A DNA stretch of 12,507 nt from JAJPGZ01 sp041167105 (GTDB lineage: Bacteria; Verrucomicrobiota; Verrucomicrobiia; Chthoniobacterales; UBA10450), in contig JBEEGX010000150.1 in NCBI GenBank assembly GCA_041167105.1, positions 1-12,507 of the forward strand, in the 5' to 3' direction. This document shows positions 1 through 6,354 of the stretch, piece after piece. The notes beneath the pieces are model-generated. The model was given only the letters and a program-made list of their open reading frames with translations, was not told where the DNA came from and did no database searches. The position numbers and the translations under genes were made by a program. Position 1 is the stretch's first letter, and each line of letters opens with the position of its first letter.

Positions 1-344
1 TCTTCTTCCGCGATGCGATTCACATCCCGCGCAAGATCGACATGGTCGATGCTCTGAAACAATTCGAAGAGCGGGAGGGCGTGGCGGATTTTGTTTCTTT
101 GAAGATGTCCGACGAAGTGCCAGCGCAAATTCGAGGGTAGCTCGGGAATTTTCGCGCGCGCCTCCTGCACTTTGCTTTCGCCGAATAATGTTTGTCCGGC
201 TTCAATCGCTTCGCGCACGCGTTCGGCATCGTGCGTTTTCGAGATCGCGACAAGATCGACATCGTCCATTCCGCGGCCGCTGCGCTTCGCCGCGTCGGAA
301 ATTTGCGCGCGCACGCGCTCGAGATTTTCAGCGACCATCGACAT
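1..344 (-). CDS. yggS: YggS-family PLP-binding protein (3' end cut by window edge)
   Basis: Member of the YggS/PROSC family of pyridoxal-5'-phosphate-binding proteins, cytosolic proteins that maintain PLP homeostasis and have a single alanine-racemase-like barrel without known catalysis. The visible N-terminal 114 residues carry the family's landmarks: VAISKT around residues 32-37, whose Lys36 is the expected PLP Schiff-base lysine, then FGESKVQEA, then LRWHFVGHLQRNKIR, the counterpart of the usual WHFIGxLQxNK. The remaining half lies left of the window. The start is fixed within narrow limits: an in-frame stop lies at 354-356, so the start is the ATG at 344 or the one at 338. Either way it overlaps the 3' end of the upstream exported phosphatase-like gene by 11-17 bp, which implies co-transcription and perhaps translational coupling. 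No clear ribosome binding site. Two exact copies of the dispersed 10-mer lie in this short fragment, both read as VDL. Confidence 0.93.
   Translation of the reverse strand, partial: MSMVAENLERVRAQISDAAKRSGRGMDDVDLVAISKTHDAERVREAIEAGQTLFGESKVQEARAKIPELPSNLRWHFVGHLQRNKIRHALPLFELFQSIDHVDLARDVNRIAEE
33..42 (-). repeat. Dispersed 10-mer TGTCGATCTT, copy 1
   Basis: Exact copy in minus orientation, flanked as ATGTCGATCTTGC. In yggS, read HVDLA. Confidence 0.9.
252..261 (-). repeat. Dispersed 10-mer, copy 2
   Basis: Exact, minus orientation, ATGTCGATCTTGT. In yggS, read DVDLV a few codons before the PLP lysine. Confidence 0.9.
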
Positions 345-1227
345 CGAAAGTAGCTACGACCGGACGATGATCGCTAGAACGCGGTGAAGTGTTTACAACA
401 AACGCGCGCTGCAGTTTGAGACCGCGATAAAAGATGTGGTCGAAATTCGCGTCCGGAAAACCATTCCCGGCCGGCACGGTCATTCGCGCGCTTGCGGATA
501 AATTTTCCAGGGCCCAGGTAAAACCGCCGCTCAGCACCTCGCGTATGGTCGTTTCGGCGGCGAAACGTTTGTCATCGAGCGACGTGTTGAAATCACCGCC
601 GATGACGATGTCGATCTTGCCGAGCTTTTCGTAGGCGGTTTGCATTTGCGCGATGTGACTCCGCAATTGGCGCATCGATTCCTGCCGCAGCGCGACGTTC
701 TCGATGTCGGTGCCACGATTGCTTTTGAGGTGAACGGCGTAAACGAAAAGAAGTTTGCGCGGCGCAATTTCATACGCGGCGAAAGCGAAACCGCGTGGGG
801 GCTGCATCGCGCCGTTTGGTTTCCATTGCTCAGCCCAGGCGCTGAGCGGTTGCAGGCGGCTGGCGATAGCAACTTCCTGCGCTTCATGCTGTCCTTCGCG
901 CGGAGGAAAATTTGCGCAGACGTCGACTTTGAATCCCGGAAGCTTTTCAATTGCGGCGTCGGCACTCGCGAAGTCGCGCACTTCTTCCATGCCGATGATG
1001 TCGGCGTTAAGTTGCGCGATGTCACTGTGAACGGAATCGATTTGGCGTGTTTGCTCGCCGCGTGACGCAGCGGGCCGGCCGCCGGGGAACCATTGAATAT
1101 TCCAAAACGCGATCGTGATTTCGCGAGAGGAAGATGTCGATCTTGCAGCGGCATCCGGGGATTCGGCGCGAACGGAGCTGAACAAGAGCGCGGCAAAAAG
1201 AAATCCGATGCCGGCAATTCGTTTCAC
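328..1227 (-). CDS. Secreted endonuclease/exonuclease/phosphatase (EEP) family protein
   Basis: A 299-residue protein of the EEP fold (DNase I / exonuclease III / sphingomyelinase-like metal-dependent phosphodiesterases). Residues 1-21 form a Sec signal peptide ending in VRA, so the mature enzyme is probably periplasmic or extracellular. Landmarks in order: FWNIQW with metal-site Asn43; GMEEVRD with Glu81/82; AVHLKSN with His166; IGGDFNTS with Asp212 and Asn214; SSDHRPV with the catalytic Asp286-His287 pair. All key residues appear intact and the length fits a single-domain enzyme. The substrate cannot be read from sequence; nucleic acid, a phospholipid head group or an inositol phosphate are all possible. 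The start is GTG, without a recognisable Shine-Dalgarno sequence. It overlaps yggS downstream. A copy of the dispersed 10-mer at 1135-1144 encodes the Ser/Thr-rich linker just after the signal peptide, and another at 609-618 encodes KID just before the GGDFN motif. Confidence 0.88.
   Translation of the reverse strand: MKRIAGIGFLFAALLFSSVRAESPDAAARSTSSSREITIAFWNIQWFPGGRPAASRGEQTRQIDSVHSDIAQLNADIIGMEEVRDFASADAAIEKLPGFKVDVCANFPPREGQHEAQEVAIASRLQPLSAWAEQWKPNGAMQPPRGFAFAAYEIAPRKLLFVYAVHLKSNRGTDIENVALRQESMRQLRSHIAQMQTAYEKLGKIDIVIGGDFNTSLDDKRFAAETTIREVLSGGFTWALENLSASARMTVPAGNGFPDANFDHIFYRGLKLQRAFVVNTSPRSSDHRPVVATFDVDGR
609..618 (+). repeat. Dispersed 10-mer, copy 3
   Basis: Exact, plus orientation, antisense to the EEP gene, where it is read GKIDIV before the GGDFN motif. 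Confidence 0.9.
1135..1144 (+). repeat. Dispersed 10-mer, copy 4
   Basis: Exact, plus orientation, antisense to the EEP gene; read ARSTS in the linker after the signal peptide. Confidence 0.9.
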
Positions 1228-1381
1228 AGCACAAAGTTATTCGGCAAAAACACTTTGACCAGGCGCAAGTTGTCGGCAGGTTGAGAAGCGCTCTTCAGCG
1301 CCTAAGCCGTAATCGCCCGCGCGACCAATAAATTCGGACCCATCGCGTCCAATATATAGCGCGGCCCGCGGCAGTATCGCC
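1228..1381. promoter_or_regulatory. Divergent intergenic region between the EEP gene and the secreted barrel gene
   Basis: This 154-bp gap must hold the promoters of two divergent transcription units. On the plus strand a TATATA stretch at about 1353-1358 lies 24 bp before the start at 1382 and could be a -10 element, but I see no convincing -35 at proper spacing. A small perfect hairpin, GCGCT-CTTC-AGCGC, lies at 1288-1301. No copy of the dispersed 10-mer is present. Promoter assignment is tentative. Confidence 0.35.
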
Positions 1382-2263
1382 ATGAAACCGGGAACAGTTG
1401 TTCATACCATCGCAGTTTTACTTTCGTCGGTCGCATCCGTCTTCGCGCATTCGGGGCCGGTGAAGGCGTTGACGTCGAAGGCCAAGTCGAACAAGAACTC
1501 CGAAAAAAAATCGGAGCGACTTTCCGGCGATGTTTTGCTCAACGTCGATTCGATCGCATTCGCGCCGCGACATCTCTCCGCGCCGCCGCCAAAAGCCGGC
1601 GAGCAACATCAGTTCGCGTGGAAGAACGACATCGTCACGACCACTTTCTGGATTGGCGAAGAGCCAACGCCGAACAATCCCATGCCTAACAAGTCGAGCT
1701 CGTGGGACAAAAATTGGTCCGGAAGTTACGGTGGCTTTGACGATCCGAGCCCGGCACGGCGCAGTAATTACACTCCGGCGAAGTTTACGCCGCGGCAGAA
1801 TCCGTTTTATTGCGCGCTGCCGTATAACGATAAAGCGCGCGAAGGCCATCGGCCGGAGGCGCCGCGCGTGGTGCCGTGGTTCAAGGAAGCGTATCAAGGC
1901 CCTGGCGTTTCGACATGCAAGGGGCGTTGGATCGCAATTCGCAAAGGCGACAAGGTCGCATATGCGCAATGGGAAGACGCCGGACCGTTTCGCACGGACC
2001 ATTGGGAATACGTTTTCGGGAACGAGCGGCCGAAGCCGAACCTGAACAAAGGCGCCGGTCTCGATGTGTCACCGGCGGTGCGCGATTATCTTGGGATGCA
2101 GCCAACCGATGTGACCGATTGGAAATTTGTCGAGTTCAGTGAAGTGCCGCGCGGGCCGTGGTCGAAATTGGGCGAGAACAACACCTTCGTCATCAAGGAT
2201 CGCAAATCGAGTGTGCGTGTGGTTGAAGCAAAACCTTCCACGAAAACGACCGTGACTCGCTGA
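1382..2263 (+). CDS. Secreted protein with double-psi-beta-barrel-like C-terminal region
   Basis: A 293-residue protein of unassigned function. Residues 1-22 look like a Sec signal peptide (hydrophobic run ending in VFA), so it is exported. A Lys/Ser-rich linker follows (about 27-47), then a region rich in Pro, Asn and Trp (about 80-150). The C-terminal part contains a GRWIAIRKGDKVAYAQWEDAGPF stretch in pieces around 181-203 and GLDVSPAVRDYLG at 226-238. The order DAGPF followed by LDVS-P-A-LG is reminiscent of RlpA-type double-psi beta-barrels (D-R/T-GPF, then IDLS-AA-LG), suggesting a cell-wall or polysaccharide-binding role; this is inference from motif order only. Two cysteines (144 and 179) could form a disulfide. 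The ATG start has no clear ribosome binding site. It is first in a compact plus-strand cluster, 18 bp before the LigD-type gene. It contains no copy of the dispersed 10-mer, one of the longer gaps between copies in the window. Confidence 0.7.
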   Translation: MKPGTVVHTIAVLLSSVASVFAHSGPVKALTSKAKSNKNSEKKSERLSGDVLLNVDSIAFAPRHLSAPPPKAGEQHQFAWKNDIVTTTFWIGEEPTPNNPMPNKSSSWDKNWSGSYGGFDDPSPARRSNYTPAKFTPRQNPFYCALPYNDKAREGHRPEAPRVVPWFKEAYQGPGVSTCKGRWIAIRKGDKVAYAQWEDAGPFRTDHWEYVFGNERPKPNLNKGAGLDVSPAVRDYLGMQPTDVTDWKFVEFSEVPRGPWSKLGENNTFVIKDRKSSVRVVEAKPSTKTTVTR

Positions 2264-2281
2264 GTTGTTAGCTACGTCGCG

Positions 2282-3199
2282 ATGTCGGAGAAAGCGCAGC
2301 TCGTTGTCGAAGGAAAGAAGCTCGCGGTTTCGAACCTGAACAAGGTTCTCTATCCCAAGGCCGGATTCACCAAGGGCCAGGTCATCGATTATTACATTCG
2401 TATCGCGCCGGTGCTCTTGCTGCATCTGCGTGATCGGCCGTTGACGATGAAGCGCTATCCGAACGGCGTGGATAAAGAATTCTTCTACGAGAAAAACTGT
2501 CCAGTGCATCGGCCGAAATGGGTGCGAACGGCGAAAGTTTGGAGCGAAGGTAACAATCGGATGATGGATTATTGCCTGGCGCAAGATCTACCGACGCTCG
2601 TGTGGGCGGCGAACCTGGCCGATCTCGAATTGCACACTTCGCTCGCTCGCAAGATCGACGTCGCGCGGCCGACGATGATGGTGTTCGATCTCGATCCCGG
2701 CGCGCCGGCCGACATCGTGCAATGCTGCCAGGTCGGACTCTGGCTGCGCGATTTGTTAGGCGAAATGAAATTGAAATCGTTCGCCAAAACGAGCGGCTCA
2801 AAAGGTCTGCAAGTTTACGTGCCGCTGAATACGCCGGCCACGTTCGATCAAACGAAAGCGTTATCGCGCGCTCTGGCCGAACATCTCGAAAGAGAACATG
2901 TCGATCTTGTCGTGTCGAAAATGTTAAAGGCGCTTCGCAAAGGAAAGGTGCTGGTTGATTGGAGTCAGAACGACGAACACAAAACGACCGTCTGCGTCTA
3001 TTCGCTCCGCGCCAAAGAAGAGCCGACGGTGTCCACGCCCGTCAAATGGGACGAAGTCGAGACCTGCCTGAAAAAGAAAAAAGCCGATCTGCTAAAATTC
3101 CGGTGCGAGAAAACACTCAAGCGCGTCGAAAAAATGGGCGACCTCTTTGCAGCCATCGAGAAACTGAAACAAAAGCTGCCGAAAAAATGGGAGCTGTGA
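2282..3199 (+). CDS. ligD: Stand-alone LigD-type polymerase domain protein (archaeo-eukaryotic primase fold)
   Basis: A 305-residue protein covering the polymerase/primase module (PolDom) of bacterial LigD, which fills gaps and adds nucleotides at double-strand breaks during Ku-dependent end joining. Motifs: LxNLxKVLYPxxGFTKGxxIDYY near 18-38; RYPNGV at 58-63; LHTSLAR at 117-123; VFDLDPG at 134-140 with metal-binding Asp136 and Asp138; KTSGSKG at 169-175; VLVDWSQN at 223-230 with the third Asp at 226. All three catalytic aspartates are therefore present. Length matches the isolated PolDom; no ATP-dependent ligase or 3'-phosphoesterase domain is attached, and neither these nor Ku are encoded in the window. 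Partners may lie elsewhere in the genome. The gene lies 18 bp after the secreted barrel gene and 5 bp before the first cupin gene, so it is probably in one operon, although the neighbours offer no obvious repair link. A dispersed 10-mer at 2899-2908 encodes VDL. Confidence 0.93.
   Translation: MSEKAQLVVEGKKLAVSNLNKVLYPKAGFTKGQVIDYYIRIAPVLLLHLRDRPLTMKRYPNGVDKEFFYEKNCPVHRPKWVRTAKVWSEGNNRMMDYCLAQDLPTLVWAANLADLELHTSLARKIDVARPTMMVFDLDPGAPADIVQCCQVGLWLRDLLGEMKLKSFAKTSGSKGLQVYVPLNTPATFDQTKALSRALAEHLEREHVDLVVSKMLKALRKGKVLVDWSQNDEHKTTVCVYSLRAKEEPTVSTPVKWDEVETCLKKKKADLLKFRCEKTLKRVEKMGDLFAAIEKLKQKLPKKWEL
2899..2908 (+). repeat. Dispersed 10-mer, copy 5
   Basis: Exact, plus orientation, in the LigD-type gene; read HVDLV. 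Confidence 0.9.
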
Positions 3200-3204
3200 A
3201 TCGA

Positions 3205-3690
3205 ATGCGCAAAGTAAACCTCCGCGACATTGAAGAGCGCGTGCGTCAATCGCCGAAGGGAAAGTTCGGGAGAAAATCGAAGGACATTTCGGTCGCGCTC
3301 GGGTGCGAAGCTGACTCGCTCGATCTGATGAAGCGGCATCCGTTCGATCTCGCGCTGGTCAGCATTCCGAAAGGCAAGTCGCTTTGTCCGTATCATTCAC
3401 ACTCAAGTGAATCGGAGCTTTATCTCGTAGTGTCGGGCAAAGGCAGTGTACGCGACAAGGATGGATCGACAGCTGTTGAAGCCGGCGACGCGTTTTTCTT
3501 CGGTCCCGGCGAAGCGCATCAGCTCACGAACGCGGGCGAGGAAGATTTTGTTTACTACGTCATCGCTGATAATCCGCGCGGCGACACCTGCCATTATCCG
3601 GACAGCGACAAATTCGCGGTTTTGAAGGAAGGCGGCGATGAAGTGATCGTGAAGGCGAAAGAAACCGATTACTTCGACGGCGAGGAATAA
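3205..3690 (+). CDS. Cupin-domain protein (single cupin, 161 aa)
   Basis: A small cytosolic beta-barrel protein of the cupin superfamily. Motif 1 is PYHSHSSESELYLVVSGKG (62-80) with His64, His66 and Glu69/Glu71 as likely metal ligands; motif 2 is GDAFFFGPGEAHQLTN (94-109) with His105. The set of two His, one Glu and one His is what is needed for a mononuclear metal site, so it could be a metal-dependent enzyme (oxygenase, isomerase or epimerase) or a small-molecule sensor; the substrate is not deducible. I choose the ATG at 3205, 5 bp after the stop of the LigD-type gene, with GGGAG about 11 bp upstream; the in-frame ATG at 3187 would overlap that gene. The frame stays open far upstream, but that part is antisense-free shadow of the ligD reading frame and does not look like protein. 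The N-terminal 45 residues precede the barrel and are not recognised. Confidence 0.85.
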   Translation: MRKVNLRDIEERVRQSPKGKFGRKSKDISVALGCEADSLDLMKRHPFDLALVSIPKGKSLCPYHSHSSESELYLVVSGKGSVRDKDGSTAVEAGDAFFFGPGEAHQLTNAGEEDFVYYVIADNPRGDTCHYPDSDKFAVLKEGGDEVIVKAKETDYFDGEE

Positions 3691-3698
3691 TTTCGATC

Positions 3699-4085
3699 AT
3701 GGATAAGAAAAAGGCGGCCGAAGAATTTCCATACAAAACTTTCCTGAACGTTCTGCACGGCCCGCTGGAGAAGATCGACGTGCAAAAGCTGATCGACGGA
3801 TGCACGGACAAATGGTGGAACCAGACGTTGTGCAAAGTGAACGACTCGGTCGTTAGGCTCGGAATTGTCGAAGGCGAATACCACTGGCATTCGCACAAAG
3901 ATCTCGACGAATTCTTTTACGTGGTCGAGGGCCGACTTCTGATCGACCTCGAAGATCGCATTGTCGATCTTGCGCCGAAGCAGGGATTCGTCGTGCCGAA
4001 AGGCGTGAAGCATCGGCCGCGCGCGCCGCAACGCACCGTCATTCTTATGGTCGAGCGTGAAGATATCGTGCCGACGGGCGATTAG
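3699..4085 (+). CDS. Cupin-domain protein (single cupin, 128 aa)
   Basis: A second cupin, clearly different from the one just upstream. Motif 1 reads EYHWHSHKDLDEFFYVVEG (60-78): His62, His64 and/or His66 and Glu71 are candidate metal ligands. Motif 2 reads GFVVPKGVKHRPRAP (96-110) with His105. This compact form with the H-W-H...DEFFYV signature is common among small conserved cupins of unknown substrate. About 40 residues precede the barrel. It starts 8 bp after the first cupin gene ends, so the two are surely co-transcribed, and they might act on related ligands or assemble together, although that is inference. GAGGAA lies about 11 bp before the ATG, longer than ideal spacing for a ribosome binding site. 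A dispersed 10-mer at 3962-3971 encodes IVDLA in the strand between the motifs. Confidence 0.85.
   Translation: MDKKKAAEEFPYKTFLNVLHGPLEKIDVQKLIDGCTDKWWNQTLCKVNDSVVRLGIVEGEYHWHSHKDLDEFFYVVEGRLLIDLEDRIVDLAPKQGFVVPKGVKHRPRAPQRTVILMVEREDIVPTGD
3962..3971 (+). repeat. Dispersed 10-mer, copy 6
   Basis: Exact, plus orientation, in the second cupin gene; read IVDLA. Confidence 0.9.
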
Positions 4086-4229
4086 GCAAAATCGCGCGCC
4101 GCCTCAAAAATCACAATCCGGGGCGAGCATCAGCGCCGATTCTTAAACGAGATGTTGCTCGACGAGGTCATCGAGCGCGGCGCAACGGAGCCGACACGAT
4201 TTCGCTCCGCCGCCGCGCGTAAACACGGT
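4086..4229. other. Gap between second cupin gene and first receiver gene
   Basis: About 144 bp before the preferred start of the response-regulator gene. An ATG at 4152 keeps the regulator's frame open, but the encoded 26 extra residues look like non-coding translation. The stretch presumably holds the promoter of the receiver cluster; I see no clear -35/-10 pair or hairpin with a T-run. Confidence 0.3.
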
Positions 4230-4997
4230 ATGAAACAGCGCATGCCTTCGCGTTCGAAATCGAAATCGAGCCGGCCCCGCGCGGCCGATGGTGCAAGATC
4301 GACAACGCGTTCGCTCTTGTTCCCGGAAAAACACGCGACCGGCCCCGACACCATTCGCATTCTCGTGGTGGACGACCATCCGCTCTTCCGCCACGGGCTC
4401 GTGCAGTTGCTTAACTCGGAGCAAAGTTTTTCGGTGGTGGGCGAAGCGAGCAGCGCGCCCGAAGCGCTCAGTCTTATTCGGCAAATGAATCCGACGATGG
4501 TGATTGTCGATCTTGGCCTGAAGGGTCCAAGCGGACTCGAATTGACGAAATCATTGCGCGCCGAATTCCCGAAAATGCCGGTGTTGATTCTGTCGATGCA
4601 CGACGAACCGACCTACGCGGTGCGTTCGTTGCGCGCGGGCGCGAACGGTTACGTGACGAAAGAAGAAGCGCTCAGCAGCGTGCTCGTGGCCGTGCGCGAA
4701 GTCATCGACGGCCGCACCTATCTGAGTCCGGCGATGGCGAGCGACGTGATCGCAAATGTGGTTCTCACAAAACAAGAGCCTGGCGCCGATCCCACCAGTC
4801 AATTGACCGATCGCGAGATCGAGATTCTGGAACGCATCGGCAAAGGCGAAGAGGTCAAAGCGATTGCGCGCGCGTTGCACTTGAGCCCGAAGACGGTGGA
4901 GACGCACCGCGCGCACATTAAAGAAAAACTAAAGCTCGCGAATGCGCGCCAGGTTGCGCGCTACGCGGTGCAATGGGTTAGCGCGCGAAATTTTTAA
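4230..4997 (+). CDS. NarL/FixJ-type response regulator (receiver + LuxR helix-turn-helix)
   Basis: Two-component transcription factor, 255 residues from the preferred ATG. After a basic, Ser-rich N-terminal extension of about 40 residues comes a receiver domain: VVDDHP with the acidic pair at 48-49, phospho-acceptor Asp94 in VIVDLGL, the switch Ser122 in LSMHD and conserved Lys144. A linker of the ISDG/LSPAM type leads to a LuxR-family helix-turn-helix near 191-255 (LTDREIEILERIGKG, then LSPKTVETHRAHI-KLK). All receiver and DNA-binding landmarks are intact, so it should dimerise and bind DNA when phosphorylated. The start is uncertain: ATGs at 4152, 4230 and 4242 share the frame; the extension before the receiver is unusually long and basic. 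No histidine kinase is encoded nearby. Two dispersed 10-mers fall here: one in the linker (4295, read ARST) and one that includes the phospho-acceptor codon itself (4505, read IVDLG). Confidence 0.9.
   Translation: MKQRMPSRSKSKSSRPRAADGARSTTRSLLFPEKHATGPDTIRILVVDDHPLFRHGLVQLLNSEQSFSVVGEASSAPEALSLIRQMNPTMVIVDLGLKGPSGLELTKSLRAEFPKMPVLILSMHDEPTYAVRSLRAGANGYVTKEEALSSVLVAVREVIDGRTYLSPAMASDVIANVVLTKQEPGADPTSQLTDREIEILERIGKGEEVKAIARALHLSPKTVETHRAHIKEKLKLANARQVARYAVQWVSARNF
4295..4304 (-). repeat. Dispersed 10-mer, copy 7
   Basis: Exact, minus orientation relative to the response-regulator gene; read ARSTT in its basic N-terminal extension. Confidence 0.9.
4505..4514 (+). repeat. Dispersed 10-mer, copy 8
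   Basis: Exact, plus orientation; read IVDLG and contains the GAT codon of the phospho-acceptor aspartate. Confidence 0.9.
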
Positions 4998-5051
4998 CGC
5001 TACTCGCACCGGTTGCTGCGATGTAAGAGATAGCCGCAATTTTGTCTGCGT

Positions 5052-5492
5052 ATGCCCTCGCCTGAAGCTGCCAACACAAATCATACATTAGGCCGCGTCG
5101 TCCTGATCGATGACCATCCACTGATCCGTCGCGGACTCGAACGCCTCATTCATTCGGGTAATCGCTTCACAGTTTGCGGCGAAGCCGGGACCGCGGCCGA
5201 GGGTTTCAAGCTTCTGCACGACCTCCGACCTGACATCGTTGTGCTCGATATCAGTCTGCCGGATAAAAATGGAATCGAACTGACGAAGCAAATCGTGGCG
5301 AAATTTCCGCAAATGCGAGTCCTCATCTTATCGATGCACGACGATGCCGGCCATGCCACGCGTGCGCTCAAAGCCGGCGCGACCGGTTACATGGTCAAGA
5401 ATGACGCCGCCGAAAATATCGAGGTCGCGCTCGAGGAAGTTTGGCACGGACGCCGATACGTGAGCGATTCGGTGGCGGCACAAATGGCGTAA
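5052..5492 (+). CDS. Single-domain NarL-like response regulator lacking the DNA-binding domain
   Basis: A 146-residue receiver of the NarL subfamily. Acidic pair Asp20-Asp21 in LIDDHP, phospho-acceptor Asp66 in VVLDISLPDKNGIEL, switch Ser94 in ILSMHDD and Lys116 in YMVKND are all present, so phosphorylation should be possible. It ends with GRRYVSDSVAAQMA, exactly the segment that in full regulators leads into the LuxR helix-turn-helix, and then stops. The sequence after the TAA does not encode an HTH in any frame, so the output domain is missing rather than split off by a simple frameshift. It is therefore a stand-alone receiver that may act by protein contact or as a phosphate sink. It starts 54 bp after the full regulator and is likely in the same transcript. 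The stop codon and the next receiver's start lie in the same frame, with 19 open codons between. Confidence 0.88.
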   Translation: MPSPEAANTNHTLGRVVLIDDHPLIRRGLERLIHSGNRFTVCGEAGTAAEGFKLLHDLRPDIVVLDISLPDKNGIELTKQIVAKFPQMRVLILSMHDDAGHATRALKAGATGYMVKNDAAENIEVALEEVWHGRRYVSDSVAAQMA

Positions 5493-5549
5493 ATACGACG
5501 CGATTTGCAAGATCGACATCTTCATTGGCCGCCACTAAGATCGATAACC
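5493..5549. other. Short spacer between two receiver genes carrying repeat copies
   Basis: Nineteen in-frame sense codons separate the TAA of one receiver from the ATG of the next. The spacer holds an exact dispersed 10-mer (5509-5518) and a one-mismatch copy (5537-5546, AAGATCGATA) in the same orientation, the second ending 3 bp before the ATG. There is no Shine-Dalgarno motif. A TTG at 5505 could in principle start the downstream gene but would add 15 residues that do not resemble receiver sequence. Confidence 0.5.
5509..5518 (-). repeat. Dispersed 10-mer, copy 9
   Basis: Exact, minus orientation, intergenic between the two orphan receivers; a one-mismatch copy follows at 5537-5546. Confidence 0.9.
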
Positions 5550-5957
5550 ATGTTGCACGATCATCGCAAACGCATCGTTCTCATCGACGACCACCTTCTG
5601 CTGCGACAAGGACTCGAGCGCCTGCTCAATGCCAGCGACGAATTCGTCGTCATCGAAGAAGCGGCCGACGCGAAAGCAGGAATGGAGATGGTTCGCGAGA
5701 TGCGACCCGACGCGGTCATCGTCGACGTTGGATTGCCCGGCGGCCCGGACGGAATCGAGTTGACGCAACAACTTCTGCGCGAATTTCCGAATCTCATCGT
5801 CATTATTCTTTCCGGGCACGACGAACCGGAATACGCCGAGCGCGCGCTCGCTGCCGGCGCTCTTGGTTACGTGCTCAAGAACGAAGCGGTGGAAACGTTG
5901 CGCTCGACCTTGCGCGAAGCTTTCGCCGGCAAAGGCGCATTCCACACCGAAACCTAA
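5550..5957 (+). CDS. Single-domain NarL-like response regulator, second orphan receiver
   Basis: A 135-residue receiver with the acidic pair Asp13-Asp14 (LIDDH), phospho-acceptor Asp59 in VIVDVGLP, switch Ser88 in ILSGHDE and Lys110 in YVLKNEA. The loop after the phospho-acceptor reads GLPGGPDGIEL, one residue longer than the usual LPxxDGIEL. The protein ends about 25 residues after the lysine, at the end of the receiver fold, with no linker or helix-turn-helix. It is clearly a paralogue of the two upstream receivers, so the cluster arose by duplication followed by loss of output domains. The ATG at 5550 is chosen because receiver homology begins right after it. It is followed after 13 bp by a lipoprotein gene on the same strand. 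Confidence 0.87.
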   Translation: MLHDHRKRIVLIDDHLLLRQGLERLLNASDEFVVIEEAADAKAGMEMVREMRPDAVIVDVGLPGGPDGIELTQQLLREFPNLIVIILSGHDEPEYAERALAAGALGYVLKNEAVETLRSTLREAFAGKGAFHTET

Positions 5958-5970
5958 CGAGCAGCCGCGC

Positions 5971-6354
5971 ATGGCCTGCTCTGTTCGTTCGTTCTTCGCG
6001 GCGTCATTGTCGATCTTGTTCATGAGCTGCGCAGGCGCCTTGCGTCCGCCCGCCGTTGGTCCCGGCAATAATCCAAACGCGGCGCACTTTCTCGAAATCT
6101 ATTCGGCGCCACATGTCGCGGGCTTGCATTTTCCCGCCGGCACCTACTCGTTAGGTGCAGCCGACAGGGTCGGTTACTACTATCGTGCGCCGCGCGCGGT
6201 GCTCGAACACACCGGTGGAGGCTCGGTCGCCCGTCAGGGCGGAATCTTCGTGAGCAAACGCGATCTGCGAAAATTGCGCGGCTACGTTTATCTCGCGGGC
6301 GGCGTTACGCACGTTGGGAATTTTTCGCGCGTCGCCCATCAGTTTCACGATTAA
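5971..6354 (+). CDS. Putative small lipoprotein of unknown function
   Basis: A 127-residue product beginning with a lipoprotein-type signal: a short basic start, a hydrophobic core (SFFAASLSILFM) and the lipobox-like FMSC with Cys20 as the lipidation site. The mature part (GNNPNAAHFLEIYSAPHV, then PAGTYSLGAADRVGYYYRAPRAV, then GGIFVSKRDLRKLRGYVYLAGGV) is rich in Gly and Tyr and probably forms beta-strands; I do not recognise a family. Start chosen because it opens the signal peptide; upstream in-frame residues are a shadow of the preceding receiver gene. The 13-bp distance suggests co-transcription with the receivers, so it might be an envelope component of the same signalling route, but nothing in the sequence proves this. 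A dispersed 10-mer at 6008-6017 encodes LSIL within the hydrophobic core of the signal peptide. Confidence 0.7.
   Translation: MACSVRSFFAASLSILFMSCAGALRPPAVGPGNNPNAAHFLEIYSAPHVAGLHFPAGTYSLGAADRVGYYYRAPRAVLEHTGGGSVARQGGIFVSKRDLRKLRGYVYLAGGVTHVGNFSRVAHQFHD
6008..6017 (+). repeat. Dispersed 10-mer, copy 10
   Basis: Exact, plus orientation; read LSIL in the hydrophobic core of the lipoprotein signal. Confidence 0.9.

Noticed and set aside
2959..3204. 82-codon N-terminal extension of the first cupin protein
   Set aside because: It is an out-of-frame shadow of the LigD-type coding region, with a Lys/Arg-rich composition.
5441..6025. Large Arg-rich open frame overlapping the third receiver gene
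   Set aside because: Composition is almost entirely Arg, Ser, Thr and Ala, typical of a shadow frame in GC-rich DNA; the receiver frame has all conserved residues.
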